Source: an uncultured Gemmiger sp. (lineage in GTDB: Bacteria > Bacillota > Clostridia > Oscillospirales > Ruminococcaceae). Taken from it: DNA of 42,360 nucleotides. The notes below the pieces were generated by a model. That model did not search any database, was not told the DNA's origin, and saw only the letters and a program-made list of their open reading frames with translations. The translations under genes were made by a program, and so were the position numbers. The DNA is taken from NCBI GenBank assembly GCA_944386225.1, contig CALXAH010000030.1:1-42360 (forward strand), given 5' to 3'. Of this stretch, positions 9,182 to 18,700 are shown one piece after another (position 1 is the stretch's first letter; each line of letters starts with the position of its first letter).

Positions 9182-9230
9182 ACAAATACAAAAGCGACGC
9201 CCGCGCGCACAAGGCGCGGGCGTTTCGCTT
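9182..9230 (-). terminator. Intrinsic terminator of the infC-rpmI-rplT operon
   Basis: A 9-bp GC stem CGCCCGCGC/GCGCGGGCG (9198-9206 with 9214-9222) has a seven-base loop and outer pairs down to 9192/9230. On the minus strand it is followed by TTTTGTATTTG. It begins eight bases after the rplT stop. Confidence 0.85.
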
Positions 9231-9237
9231 GTCGTAA

Positions 9238-9591
9238 TTACAGAGCCTTCTTGGCGGTCTCCACCAGAGCGGCAAAGCTCTGAGGATCATGGATAGCCAG
9301 CTCGCTGAGCATCTTGCGGTTCAGCTCAACGCCAGCCTTCTTCAGGCCGTTCATGAAGCTGGAGTAGTTCATGCCCAGAGGACGAACCGCGTTGTTGATG
9401 CGGGTGATCCACAGGTTGCGGAACTGACGCTTCTTCTGCTTGCGGCCGATGAAGGCGTAGTTGCCGCTCTTCATGACCTGCTGTTTGGCCATCTTAAAAT
9501 GCTTGGACTTGCTGCCATAGTAACCCTTGGCCAGCTTCAGGGTCTTTTTCCGACGTTTGCGGGTCATCATCGCGCCTTTGATACGAGCCAT
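9238..9591 (-). CDS. rplT: 50S ribosomal protein L20
   Basis: Large-subunit assembly protein of 117 residues that binds 23S rRNA. In Firmicutes it also represses its own operon through the leader RNA. The sequence [26 protein letters not shown] is a typical L20 start, with the very basic N-terminal tail followed by [24 protein letters not shown] lies nine bases before the ATG. It is the last gene of infC-rpmI-rplT and is followed by a terminator. Feedback on the infC leader described below is the expected regulation. Confidence 0.98.
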   Translation of the reverse strand: MARIKGAMMTRKRRKKTLKLAKGYYGSKSKHFKMAKQQVMKSGNYAFIGRKQKKRQFRNLWITRINNAVRPLGMNYSSFMNGLKKAGVELNRKMLSELAIHDPQSFAALVETAKKAL

Positions 9592-9668
9592 TGTTTATAT
9601 CTCCTTTTCAGTCACAATCTTAGAGGGCGGCCGGGGCCGCCGGGATCAGAAGCCGCTGAACCTTACGC

Positions 9669-9866
9669 TCAGGCGTAGGGCAGCATATGCTTGACGGCGG
9701 CGCTGTTGGTCTTGTCAGCGTAGCTGCTCTTGCGGAAGCCGCGTTTCAGCTTGGTGGTCTTCTTGGTGAGGATGTGGCTGCGGAACGCATGGCCGCGCTT
9801 CACCTTGCCGTTCTTGGTGAGCTTGAAGCGTTTTTTCGCACCGGAATGGGTCTTGATCTTAGGCAT
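9669..9866 (-). CDS. rpmI: 50S ribosomal protein L35
   Basis: Small basic large-subunit protein of 65 residues. It starts [28 protein letters not shown], the standard L35 sequence, and ends KHMLPYA. AGGAGGAACAAAC precedes the ATG. It sits 21 bp after infC and 77 bp before rplT, the invariant order of this operon. Confidence 0.98.
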   Translation of the reverse strand: MPKIKTHSGAKKRFKLTKNGKVKRGHAFRSHILTKKTTKLKRGFRKSSYADKTNSAAVKHMLPYA

Positions 9867-9887
9867 TGTTTGTTCCTCCTAAAGAAT

Positions 9888-10418
9888 TTACTTGTTCTGG
9901 TTGGGGGCGGGGCTCATGAACATGAGCATGCTGCGGCCCTCCAGCTTGGGCTGTTTGTCCACCACGGCGCCGGGCAGAGCCTCGGCGAACCGCTTGTGCA
10001 CTTCCAGGCCCAGATTGGTGTGCGCCATCTCGCGGCCGCGGAAGCGGATCGACACCTTGAGCTTGTGCCCGGCCTTGAGGAATTTCGCAGCCTGGTTCAC
10101 CTTGGTGTTGAAGTCATTCGTGTCGATGTTCAGCGAAAGGCGGATCTCCTTGACGTCGATCACCTTTTGATTTTTCTTGGCTTCCTTTTCGCGTTTCTGC
10201 TGTTCAAAGCGGTACTTGCCGTAGTCCAGGAACTTGCACACCGGGGGCTGCGCCTGCGGGGCGATCTTCACCAGGTCCAGGTTCTTTTCTTCGGCCATTC
10301 GCAGCGCCTCGCGGGTGCTCAGCACACCCAGCTGGCTGCCGTCCTCCGCGATGACTCGCACCTCACGGTCACGAATAGCCTCGTTGATCTCCAGTTCCTT
10401 TTTGCCGTTCGTAGCGAT
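9888..10418 (-). CDS. infC: Translation initiation factor IF-3 (probable ATC start)
   Basis: IF-3 binds the 30S subunit, prevents premature 70S formation and proofreads start codons. The protein from 10418 is 176 residues and reads ATNGKKELEINEAIRDREVRVI. Conserved blocks LDLVKIAPQAQPPVCKFLDYGKYRFEQQKR and VSIRFRGREMAH are the N- and C-domain hallmarks. No ATG, GTG or suitable TTG exists at the proper place. GGAGG at 10428-10432 lies nine bases before an ATC codon at 10416-10418. An ATT three codons earlier is only three bases from the site. The next in-frame ATG is about 200 bases upstream and would precede the leader terminator. Rare ATT/ATC-type starts are known for infC and allow IF-3 to limit its own synthesis. 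The choice of ATC is my inference. Confidence 0.95.
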   Translation of the reverse strand: MATNGKKELEINEAIRDREVRVIAEDGSQLGVLSTREALRMAEEKNLDLVKIAPQAQPPVCKFLDYGKYRFEQQKREKEAKKNQKVIDVKEIRLSLNIDTNDFNTKVNQAAKFLKAGHKLKVSIRFRGREMAHTNLGLEVHKRFAEALPGAVVDKQPKLEGRSMLMFMSPAPNQNK

Positions 10419-10604
10419 TGTAATACACCTCCAACTCAAAACAAAATCTGTGGCCAATACACACAAGAAAAAACGCGGCTGCCGGAAAGCAGCCGCGCGC
10501 AATACACACGTAATCCGCCCCTGACGGGGCTTATACCGTATGACCCGGGCCGTGATTCGACCGCAAGGTGAGCGCGGCGGCAAGCCGACTGCTGCTTTCT
10601 TTAC
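10419..10604 (-). promoter_or_regulatory. infC operon leader RNA (L20-leader-like attenuator)
   Basis: The transcript expected from the promoter at 10611-10639 has an untranslated leader of about 185 nt. It contains an intrinsic terminator (10467-10497). An upstream segment GAAAGCAGC (RNA from 10599 to 10591) is exactly complementary to GCTGCTTTC (RNA from 10493 to 10485) in the 5' arm and loop of that terminator, giving an alternative antiterminator pairing of 9 bp. A small GCCCC-GUCA-GGGGC hairpin lies between. In Bacillus this operon is controlled by L20-dependent transcription attenuation in the leader; the layout here fits that class. Confidence 0.75.
10467..10497 (-). terminator. Attenuator terminator in the infC leader
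   Basis: A 9-bp stem CGCGGCTGC/GCAGCCGCG (10474-10482 with 10489-10497) has a six-base loop and is followed on the minus strand by GTTTTTTCTT. It lies about 50 bases before the infC start, inside the leader, so it must be conditional. Confidence 0.85.
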
Positions 10605-10610
10605 CGGTCT

Positions 10611-10639
10611 ATCATAGCACACGCACCGCGGGGTGTCAA
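10611..10639 (-). promoter_or_regulatory. Sigma-A type promoter of the infC operon
   Basis: TTGACA (10634-10639), a 17-base spacer and TATGAT (10611-10616), with TGC before the -10 hexamer giving an extended -10. This is one of the best promoters in the window. Transcription would start near 10604. Confidence 0.85.
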
Positions 10640-10658
10640 GCGGTTTTTGCAGGATTTT

Positions 10659-11051
10659 TCACGCAGTCCGACGGCGCAGCAGGGTATAGGTTCTTAAATA
10701 TTCCTCACATTGTTGTTCCTGTTGCGCTACTACCTCGTAATTTTTTAATAATGTTCTGGCATCCTCTGATAAATTTTCTAATGAGAAGTCAAAATCTCGC
10801 ACAATGATATAGTCAAATTCTTTACGAGAGATCGCATTAATGCGTGCTTCTTTTGCTTCCGCATCATCCGCATTTGTTGATATAAAATAACGAAATTGAG
10901 GATCAAGCTTTGCAGCTGTGTAGAACCCACTGTCTACCGCTCCCCAATCCAATATAGTTGGGTTTTCTGTCTGATTGATTATCTCGGCAAACTTTGTTTG
11001 AACCAGATCCGACTTGTTCCATGCCATAAGTGAGCGATTTGGCGTAAACAT
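10659..11051 (-). pseudogene. C-terminal fragment of the interrupted membrane glycosyltransferase-like gene
   Basis: A 130-residue reading frame (MFTPNRSLMAWNKSDLVQTKF...LLRRRTA) that continues exactly in the frame of the preceding gene. The upstream TGA at 11052-11054 is followed directly by this ATG. No ribosome binding site precedes it. The sequence (FAEII..., ILDWGAVDSGFYTAAKL, FDYIIVRD, LLKNYEVVAQ) resembles the periplasmic/extracellular C-terminal tail that follows the last membrane span in this type of polytopic glycosyltransferase. Together the two frames give a normal length of about 509 residues. I therefore read it as the second half of one gene broken by a nonsense codon. Reinitiation at the TGA-ATG junction is possible. 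Base composition is markedly AT-rich compared with both sides. Confidence 0.6.
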
Positions 11052-12188
11052 TCAAACCCAAACTAAACATAATGTTGCTATCCATGTGGCAGATATCCAA
11101 CAGCGAACTCTTTCTTTGCTTGTTGAAAGAATTATCGCCGTCGCCAGTGGCACGAATGTGGCCAACGGAAATCCATAATAGTGCCAATTCACCCCGCCAA
11201 CCCAAATAAACAGTGAAAGGAATCCCGCTGATATTGCTATATACAGCTTTGCTCTTATAGCCAACCGCAAATCCAGCGCGATTAATATAGCCAAACTAAA
11301 GAAGCAAATGCCTATAACCATATTTTTTTGAAATGTTTCATAGGCCATCATCTCAACTCGGATTAAGCGTTTGAATAAGCTGAGTGTTTCTTTGTATGTA
11401 AATAAATTTTTGTAAAAATATACCTCCCACAAACTCCCTAATGCTTGATTTGCTCCAAAATACGCCAGTACTGGTATTGTCGGAGATACCATACCCAGCA
11501 AAAACCAGCCGCAGGCCGAAAAGGCCTTGGCGATCTGATGGCGGAACATCAGCAGTTCAAAGAACAGGCAGGCCATAAAGACAAAGTGCAGCCCTAACAA
11601 AGTATACTTTGTCCAGAATAGCACCCCGGCCAGTACACCGTTGCGCAGCAGCATTCCCCGGGTAACAGGGCAGCTCTCATCCAGCAGAACACGCACAAGG
11701 TCATATAAGGCAATCAGCAGCAGGGGCAGTGCGAACTCCTCGGCGCTGTCACCCTTTCCAAAAGCAGGAAGAGTATAAACTAAGGCTGCCGAAACTGGTG
11801 CAGCCAAGAGAATCTGAGGGCCATCGCTAAACAGGCCAGCCAGCTTGACCGCCCAACGGCAGAACACCGTGCCGGCAGCTATCTCAAACACAAACACGCC
11901 AAAGAAACCGTAGGGCTGAATTATTGCCGCCAGCATGTGCAGAACATACAAAAACGGTCCTTTGTGATCCACCAAGTCACGATACGGCACCTGTCCATGC
12001 AACATAGCCCGGCCTATAGTCAAATACGCGTTAGCATCCACCCAATCATTAATTGCGTAAAGTGGCGAACACATTGAACAAATTGCTAATGTTACAGTGG
12101 CGCTGGCCAGACACACCAGCCAGACCACCGCCGTCTGCGGCAGAGCCGGCAGCCGAAGCGGCGTACGTTCCTTTACTGCGGTAGGCAT
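11052..12188 (-). CDS. Polytopic membrane protein, glycosyltransferase (GT39/ArnT-like), N-terminal part
   Basis: A 378-residue integral membrane protein with many hydrophobic segments. After the first span an acidic motif (NDWVDANAYLTIGRAMLHG) and PYRDLVDHKGPFLYVLH resemble the D-x-Y...G...P-Y-x-D...H.KGP..Y signature of lipid-linked sugar transferases of the GT-C fold. GGAGGAATCCCC precedes the ATG. The frame stops at a TGA and continues in frame in the next 130 codons, so the product is probably truncated (see the adjoining fragment). The 3' half is AT-rich, the 5' half closer to the neighbours. It lies 36 bp after addA on the same strand and may be read through from addBA. The sugar and acceptor are unknown. 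Confidence 0.7.
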   Translation of the reverse strand: MPTAVKERTPLRLPALPQTAVVWLVCLASATVTLAICSMCSPLYAINDWVDANAYLTIGRAMLHGQVPYRDLVDHKGPFLYVLHMLAAIIQPYGFFGVFVFEIAAGTVFCRWAVKLAGLFSDGPQILLAAPVSAALVYTLPAFGKGDSAEEFALPLLLIALYDLVRVLLDESCPVTRGMLLRNGVLAGVLFWTKYTLLGLHFVFMACLFFELLMFRHQIAKAFSACGWFLLGMVSPTIPVLAYFGANQALGSLWEVYFYKNLFTYKETLSLFKRLIRVEMMAYETFQKNMVIGICFFSLAILIALDLRLAIRAKLYIAISAGFLSLFIWVGGVNWHYYGFPLATFVPLATAIILSTSKERVRCWISATWIATLCLVWV

Positions 12189-12224
12189 GGGGATTCCTCC
12201 TTAGCGGGGCTCAGATTTGGCTTA

Positions 12225-15200
12225 TTATAGCATATTCCGCGCTTCTTTTCCACAATCCGCGCCTGTATCCCCCGGCACATCAATCTCCTGTTCCAGTTCA
12301 AAACTGTAGATGGTGCAGCGGGTGACCGGCACCGGCAGGCGGGCGGCCAGGGCGCGGGCGTAGAGGCGCAGCTGAGCGCCGTAGCGGCGGACCAGTTCCG
12401 GGGGTGTGACCCGGCGGTCGGTTTTGTAGTCCACGATCTCGGCGTGGTCGGCAAAGAGCAGCACCAGGTCGGCCACGCCCTGCACCAGGGTCACCGCGCC
12501 ATCCAGGGCGGGGTCGTTCTCCCCCGCCACCCGGGCGGCGGGCAGGGCGGTGATAAACGCATACTCCCGCAGGGCCTTTTCGGCGCTCTGGATGCGGCGG
12601 AACAGCCCGCTTGCAAAGAAGGCCCGCAGCTTGTCCAGATCCATCTGGTCGGCCAGTTCCGGCGCGATGCGCTGTTCGGCCCGCTGACGGGCCAGTTCGG
12701 CGGCCGGGTCGGCGGCGGCGCGGGCCAGGTCCGCCTGCTGCAAGAAGGCATGCAGCGCGGTGCCCCGTTCCGCCCCGGACAGGCCGCTCTTGCTCATGAA
12801 GGCGGGCCGGGCGGGCAGGGCCTCCTGCTGGCCGTGGGTGAGGGCGGTGACACTGACCTTGGCGGGCACCCGGGTCAGAGCCTGGCCGGGATAGCGCCAG
12901 GCAAACTGCTCCGCCAGCCGCCGGGCCAGGACCGGGTCGGGTGTCGGGGCGGGCGGCGAGGCGACGGGCTCGGTTTCCTCCGCGGGGGCCGGGGCCTGCA
13001 GGCCGATGGTGATGCGGCTGACCGTATCGGCGGGCAGCAGCGGACAGCCTGCGGCGGTGCGCAGCTCCCGCCCGTCCGGATGCAGCAGGGCGGCGGTCAG
13101 GTACCACTCGCCCGGGCTCTGGGCCTGGGCCAGGCTGTACTCGTCCGGGCCCAGGGCGCTCAGCCGCAGGGCCAGGCGGCCCAGCTCCTTTTCCGGGTCG
13201 GCCAGGGGCACGGTGACGATGAGCCGGTCTTTTGCTCTGGTGAGTGCCACATACTGCACCCGCATCTCCTCGCTCAGAGACTCGGCCCGCAGCTGCCGTT
13301 GCACCGCCCGGTGGGCGGCGGTGGGATAGGTACCGCCCCGGCCCGGCGCGCGCAGCACCAGGCCCAGGCCCAGCCGGGCATGGGGCAGCAGTTTTTCGCT
13401 CAGATCCCGCAGGTTGAACCGGCGGGCGGTATCCGCCACGAACACGATGGGAAACTCCAGCCCTTTGGACCGGTGCACCGTCATGATGGCCACGCAGCCG
13501 GGGCGGCTTTCGCCCCCGCCGGTCTGGTTCAGGCCGTCCCCCTCGGCGGCGGCATCCAATGCGCGCACCAGGGCGGGCAGGCCCGCCCGGCCGGCCCCGG
13601 ATGCCCAGCGGGCAAAGGTGAGCAGATCCTCCCGGCGGCGCAGGCCGTTTTCCATGGCACCTACCGCGGCCAGGTAGCCGGTGCGGGCAAAAATTTCTTC
13701 CAGCAGCCGATCCACCGGCAGGGTGCGGGCCAGACGGCGCAGCCCCTGCAGGCGGGTGAAGAAGGCGGCGGTCTGCTCGTCCGCGGCGGCGCGCACCGCT
13801 CCGTACAGGCTGCCCTCCGGGAAGGCAGCCCGCAGCCGCACCAGGTCGTCCGGGGTGAATCCGCCCAGCGGACTGAGCATCACCGCGGCCAGGTACACAT
13901 CCTGGGCAGGGTTGTCCAGCACCCGCAGCAGCGCGGCCACCGGGCGCACCTGTACCGCCTCCAGCAGGTTTTCGGCGGTGTCGGCATAGACCGGGATGCC
14001 CGCCTGTTCCAGCTTGTCCAGATAGGCGTCCATGTTGGCGCGGCTGCGCAGCAGGATGCAGAAATCCCCCCAGCTGCAGGGGCGCTCCCCCTCTTTATCC
14101 CGCACGGTGACGCCGCTCTCCACCATCTCCCGGATGCGGCGGGCCACATAGTCCGCGTCGGCGGCGGGCCCGGCGGCAGGGACAGCCTGAATTTCGCAGC
14201 TGCCCTCAAAGCCGTGGGTATCGGCCCCGGGCACCAGCCGCTGGCCGTCCCCGTACTCCACCCCGCCCAGACGGGGGCTCATCAGGGTGGCAAAGCAGTA
14301 GTTGATGCCCCGGATGACCCCCGGCGCGCTGCGGAAGTTGGCATCCAGCGCCAGCCTGGCGGGCCAGCCCTGATCCAGCGGCACAAAGGCGGCCAGCTTG
14401 TCCAGAAACACCTGGGGATCCGCCTGGCGGAACCGGTAGATGCTCTGTTTCAGATCGCCCACAAAGAACAGGTTGCTCCCGTCCGGTTTGGCCAGACAGT
14501 GGTAGAGCGCGTCCTGCAGGGCGTTGGTGTCCTGGTATTCGTCCACCATGACCACATCGAACCCGGCGCTGACCGTTTCGGCCAGCGGGGTGCGGGTGCT
14601 GTCCTCGTTCTGCAGAAGCCGCAAAGCCAGGTGTTCAAAGTCGGAAAAGTCCAGGGTCTTTTCCTCTATCCGGGCGGCAAAGAAGGTCTTTTCAAAATCC
14701 GCGGTGGCCCGCAGCAGCGCGGCCACCAGCGGGGCAGCCCGGCGGCGGTCCTCCTCAAATTCGGCGGCGGTGCAGAGAAGCAGATCCCGGGGCAGCCGCT
14801 CCATGACCGATTTGGCCTCCTTGCGCAGAGCCTTGATCTGGTCGGTTTCCAGGCAGGCGGAATTTTTGATCGAGGGCAGCCGGGCCTGGGTAAAGCCCGC
14901 CGCCAGGCTGACGGCGCTGTCCCAGTCCCGGGCGGCGAGGGCGCCCTCCAGGCACTCCATCCGCTCCAGATCCTCTTTCAGGGGGGCGGCGTATTTGTCC
15001 AGCGGAGCGGTCAGTTCTTCGGCCACCGCCAGGGCGGCCCGGATCAGGCGCAGGGCCTGGCCGCAGGCGCGGGCGGCCTCGTCCAGCAGCACCGCCGCCC
15101 AGCGGGTGGAGGCAAAGGGGGCGTCGCTGGCCCATTCCCGGCCCAGCTGATCCAGCGCCTGGCCGAAATGGGGCAGGGTGCGGGCAAAATCGTGGATGGC

Positions 15201-15722
15201 CAGTACCGCCGCGCCCGCCGCCCGGTCGGTGCGGCTGCGGCCGTACAGGTCGGCAAAAGCGCGGAAATCCGGATCCTGGTAGGCTCGCTCCAGCGTTTCG
15301 TCCAGCGCGGCGGCCCGCAGCGCCAGCAGGTCGGTTTCGTCGGCGGTGGTGAAGTCCGGCGGGATGTCCAGCTGATGGAAGTGGCTGCGCAGCAGCTGCA
15401 GACAGAAGGCGTCGATGGTGCAGATAGCGGCCTTTTGCAGCAGCAGGCGCTGGCGGCGCAGACGCAGAGAACCGGGGTCGGCCACCAGGCGGGCGGTGAG
15501 CGCATCCCCGATGCGGCCCCGCAGCTGGGCAGCGGCGGCATTGGTAAAGGTGACGATCAGCAGCCGGTCGGCGCTGACCGGCTGGTCCGGGTCGCAGAGC
15601 ATCCGCACCACCCGTTCCACCAGCACGGCGGTTTTGCCGCTGCCGGCGGCGGCGCTGATCAGCAGGGCCCCGCCCCGGGATTCAATGGCCCGGCGCTGGG
15701 CGCTTGTCCAGTTGACGCTCAT
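12225..15722 (-). CDS. addA: ATP-dependent helicase/nuclease subunit A (AddA)
   Basis: The UvrD-like helicase and 3'-strand nuclease subunit of AddAB, which resects double-strand breaks for RecA. The 1165-residue protein has Walker A LISAAAGSGKTAVL with Lys30, helicase motif II VMVDEYQDTN, motif IV NLFFVGDLKQSIYRFRQADP, and late helicase motif IMTVHRSKGLEFPIVFVADT. The C-terminal RecB-type nuclease motif is EIVDYKTDR (Asp1098, Lys1100). The length is slightly below the Bacillus protein. The ATG overlaps the addB stop by four bases (ATGA), so both subunits are translationally coupled. No Chi recognition can be inferred from the sequence. Confidence 0.97.
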   Translation of the reverse strand: MSVNWTSAQRRAIESRGGALLISAAAGSGKTAVLVERVVRMLCDPDQPVSADRLLIVTFTNAAAAQLRGRIGDALTARLVADPGSLRLRRQRLLLQKAAICTIDAFCLQLLRSHFHQLDIPPDFTTADETDLLALRAAALDETLERAYQDPDFRAFADLYGRSRTDRAAGAAVLAIHDFARTLPHFGQALDQLGREWASDAPFASTRWAAVLLDEAARACGQALRLIRAALAVAEELTAPLDKYAAPLKEDLERMECLEGALAARDWDSAVSLAAGFTQARLPSIKNSACLETDQIKALRKEAKSVMERLPRDLLLCTAAEFEEDRRRAAPLVAALLRATADFEKTFFAARIEEKTLDFSDFEHLALRLLQNEDSTRTPLAETVSAGFDVVMVDEYQDTNALQDALYHCLAKPDGSNLFFVGDLKQSIYRFRQADPQVFLDKLAAFVPLDQGWPARLALDANFRSAPGVIRGINYCFATLMSPRLGGVEYGDGQRLVPGADTHGFEGSCEIQAVPAAGPAADADYVARRIREMVESGVTVRDKEGERPCSWGDFCILLRSRANMDAYLDKLEQAGIPVYADTAENLLEAVQVRPVAALLRVLDNPAQDVYLAAVMLSPLGGFTPDDLVRLRAAFPEGSLYGAVRAAADEQTAAFFTRLQGLRRLARTLPVDRLLEEIFARTGYLAAVGAMENGLRRREDLLTFARWASGAGRAGLPALVRALDAAAEGDGLNQTGGGESRPGCVAIMTVHRSKGLEFPIVFVADTARRFNLRDLSEKLLPHARLGLGLVLRAPGRGGTYPTAAHRAVQRQLRAESLSEEMRVQYVALTRAKDRLIVTVPLADPEKELGRLALRLSALGPDEYSLAQAQSPGEWYLTAALLHPDGRELRTAAGCPLLPADTVSRITIGLQAPAPAEETEPVASPPAPTPDPVLARRLAEQFAWRYPGQALTRVPAKVSVTALTHGQQEALPARPAFMSKSGLSGAERGTALHAFLQQADLARAAADPAAELARQRAEQRIAPELADQMDLDKLRAFFASGLFRRIQSAEKALREYAFITALPAARVAGENDPALDGAVTLVQGVADLVLLFADHAEIVDYKTDRRVTPPELVRRYGAQLRLYARALAARLPVPVTRCTIYSFELEQEIDVPGDTGADCGKEARNML

Positions 15723-18700
15723 TCCTCGCTCACCTCCTCAAACACCTTGTCCGGGGCCTGCACCGGCACCTCCCGGCGGCCCTCCTCGTGGCCGCAGACG
15801 GCGCGGTAATCGCACCAGCGGCAGGGGGGGCGATCCCCTTTATAATGGGCTTCGGCCTCGATGCGGCCGCTGTACAGCCCCCGGGCCATCTCTACCAGCA
15901 GGCCGTCAATGTGCTGCTGGATGCGGCCCAGCTTTTCCAGGCTGGCCAGCTTTTTGGTGGCCCGGGGCTTGCCGGTCTTTTCGTTAAAGGTAAAGGGCAC
16001 GAACCGGCCGGTGGCCCCGGAGTCCATGGCCAGAATCACCGCGTCGTCCTGCAGCACCAGCCCGTCCACCTGGTAGGGCTGGGTATCGGCGGCCTCCTGC
16101 CGGGTGCCGGACAAGGGCGCCGGATCGGCCAGGATGTAGGATACCCCGGCGGGTTCCGGGCTGGCAAATGCGCCCTGCCGGGTCAGGGTGAACAGGTAAA
16201 TCAGCATCTGGCAGTTCAGCCCGTTGTAGACCGCGTCCAGGCTGAAGGTCTTGGTGCCGGTTTTGTAGTCCACCACCCGCAGGTAGGTGTGGCCGTCCTT
16301 GGTAAAGGTGTCCACCCGGTCGATCTGGCCGATCACCTGGATGGTCTGACCCTCCGGTGTGGTCAGGGTCACCGGCGGCACCGCGCCCGCCCCCATGCCG
16401 ATGGACAGCTCAAAGGCCGCGGGGGTGAACGCACCCTGCCGCTGTTCCTCCTGCAGGTAGGCCAGCAGGGCAGCCACGTTGTCCTCCAGCCGGGCGATGA
16501 GATACTCCATCCGGGTGGTCAGGCCGGGCATATTGGCCTGCACATATTCCTCGGTAAGGGTGTGGGCCAGGGCGGCCAGCTGGTCGGCGGTCAGATCCAC
16601 AAAGCCCGGGCCGCTGCGGCGCAGGGCCTGCTCCAGCACAAAGTGCACCAGGGTACCGGTCTGGTCGGCGGAGAGCTCGGCCTTTTTGCGGGGCTTGACC
16701 TTTAACACATATTCCATAAAGTAGGCAAAGCGGCAGGTATAGTACCGCTCCATCCGGCTGGGGGAGATCCGCAGCGAGGGCCCCAGCAGCCGGGCCAGGG
16801 CGTCGGTGTCCCGGGCGGCGAAGTCCTCCGGATGGGCAGCCCGCTCCATGGCAGCCAGGGCGGGGGCCATCTCGGGCCGGGCGGCCAATGCCTGCCGCAG
16901 CGCGGGGGCGGGGCCGCCCGCCTGCTGCCAGGTCTGGCCCAGCGCGTCCAGGGCCGCGTCGGGGGTGGGGGCGTAGTCGGCAGGGGTCAGGTCGGGCGGC
17001 GCGGGATGCAGCTGCTTTACCGCCGCGGACAACGCACTGGTAAGCGGTGTGCCCGCCGCACCCTCGCACCAGGAGAGCCACAGCCCCTTGCCGGCGGCGG
17101 TGATGGCTTTGTAGAAATAGCCCTGCTCGCCCATGACCCGGTTTTCAAAGCTGTCCAGCATCTCCACACCCTGGCCGATCAGGGCGTCCCGGTCGGCGTG
17201 GGTGAGCAGGCCGGCCCCGCCGGGGGCCTGGGGGAACTGCCCTTCGCCCAATCCCACCACAAAGCAGTAGTCGGCGCCCTCCAGGCCCATGCGGCGGGCG
17301 GTGGTCAGGATGACCGCGTCCAGCGTCTGGGGGATGCGGCCCAGGTCGGTGGCCCGCAGCAGCAGGCCGAACAATTCGTCGTACTCGGCGGGGGTCAGCT
17401 CGTCCTCCCCCACCAGGCGGTCCATCTGATCCAGCAGGGCGCAGACTGTGTTCCACTCCCGCACCGCGTCGGCGGCGGCCAGGTAGCCCTCCCCCTGCTG
17501 GGCACGCAGTTCCTCGGCCAGCTGTGCCAGCCGCCGGGGCGCGCCGAGGGAATCCAGCAGCAGCCAGACCGCCCGGCTCAGGGCGGCGGCATTGGTATCC
17601 CCCTTGATCCGCTGCAGAAACCGCCCGGCGGCCTCCACCACAAAGGCGCGGGCCTGCTCGGCCAGTTCCAGCTGGCGGGCGGCCTCCCCGTCCAGACGGC
17701 CGCCGAATCCCTCCGGTGAGCGGGTAAAAGGGGCGCGCCAGTCGGCGGCGCGCAGCTGCCAGGTATAGGCGTAGTTTTCCAGGGCGCAGCAGGCTTCCTC
17801 CGGCAGATCACACAGGCCGGATTTTACCAGGGCCAGCAGCGGCTCGCTGGCAAGGCCCCGGCGGGCCAGGCCCAGCGCCGCCCGCACCATCAGGGCAGGG
17901 GCGGCGTGCTCGGCGGTGACGGCCTCGTCGCAGAACAAGGGTATATCCGCCAGCCGGAAAGCGTACCGCACGGCGGGCAGGTAGTCCTCGGCGGTGCGGC
18001 AGATCACCGCCATCTTCCGGTAGGGCACCCCCTGCCGGGCCAGCTTCTGTACGGCGGCAGCCACGGCGGCGGCCTCCTGCTGGGGGCCGGGATACTGGGA
18101 CAGGGTGATCTCCGGGGCTCCTAGCTCTTCACAATCCCCCTGCCAGAGCAGCCGGCTCAGCCGGGCCAGGCCGGGGGCGGTTTTGTGGCGCTCGTCCCCG
18201 GTCAGGATCACCGGCGCGGCGCAGCGCACCTGGCGGCGGCGGGCGGCGTCCAGCAGCAGGGCGGCCACCCGCTTGGCGCGGCTGAACAGGCCTAGGCCCT
18301 GTTCCGGGTCGATCAGGCCGTCGGCACACAGGGCCACCGTCATCTCCTCGGCAGCGGGCAGCATGGCCTCCAGCAGCCGGTATTTGGAGGCGTTGAAGGC
18401 GTCGAACTCGTCCACAAACACCGCCTGCCCGGCAAAGAAATCCGGTTCCAGGCGGCGGGCGGCGGTGTCCACCCGGTCCTCCGGATCCATGGCGGAACGG
18501 GCCAGCAAGGCCTCGTAGGCGGTGAAGATCAGGCCCAGTTCCTGCAGTTTTTCGTTGCCGGGGCCCAGGCGGCGGGCAATCTCCAGAAAACGCGGACCGT
18601 CCAGCCCGGCGTTTTTCAGTTCCCGGATGGTATCGGCGGCCATCTGGCAAAAGGCCGCGCTGCGCTTGTGGCGGCCGAAGCAGACGATCTCGTCCCCCAG

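Noticed and set aside
10592-10622. infC starting at the ATG at 10622
   Set aside because: That ATG lies upstream of or at the -10 element and would put the terminator hairpin and the GGAGG site inside the gene, adding 68 residues not found in IF-3.
11052-11054. TGA as a sense codon (genetic code change) in the glycosyltransferase-like gene
   Set aside because: Many genes in the window, including rnc, trmFO and addB, end at TGA at the expected family length, so TGA is a normal stop here.
12444-15809. Open frame of over 1100 codons on the plus strand opposite addA
   Set aside because: Same antisense effect of high GC content; the AddA motifs on the minus strand are unambiguous.
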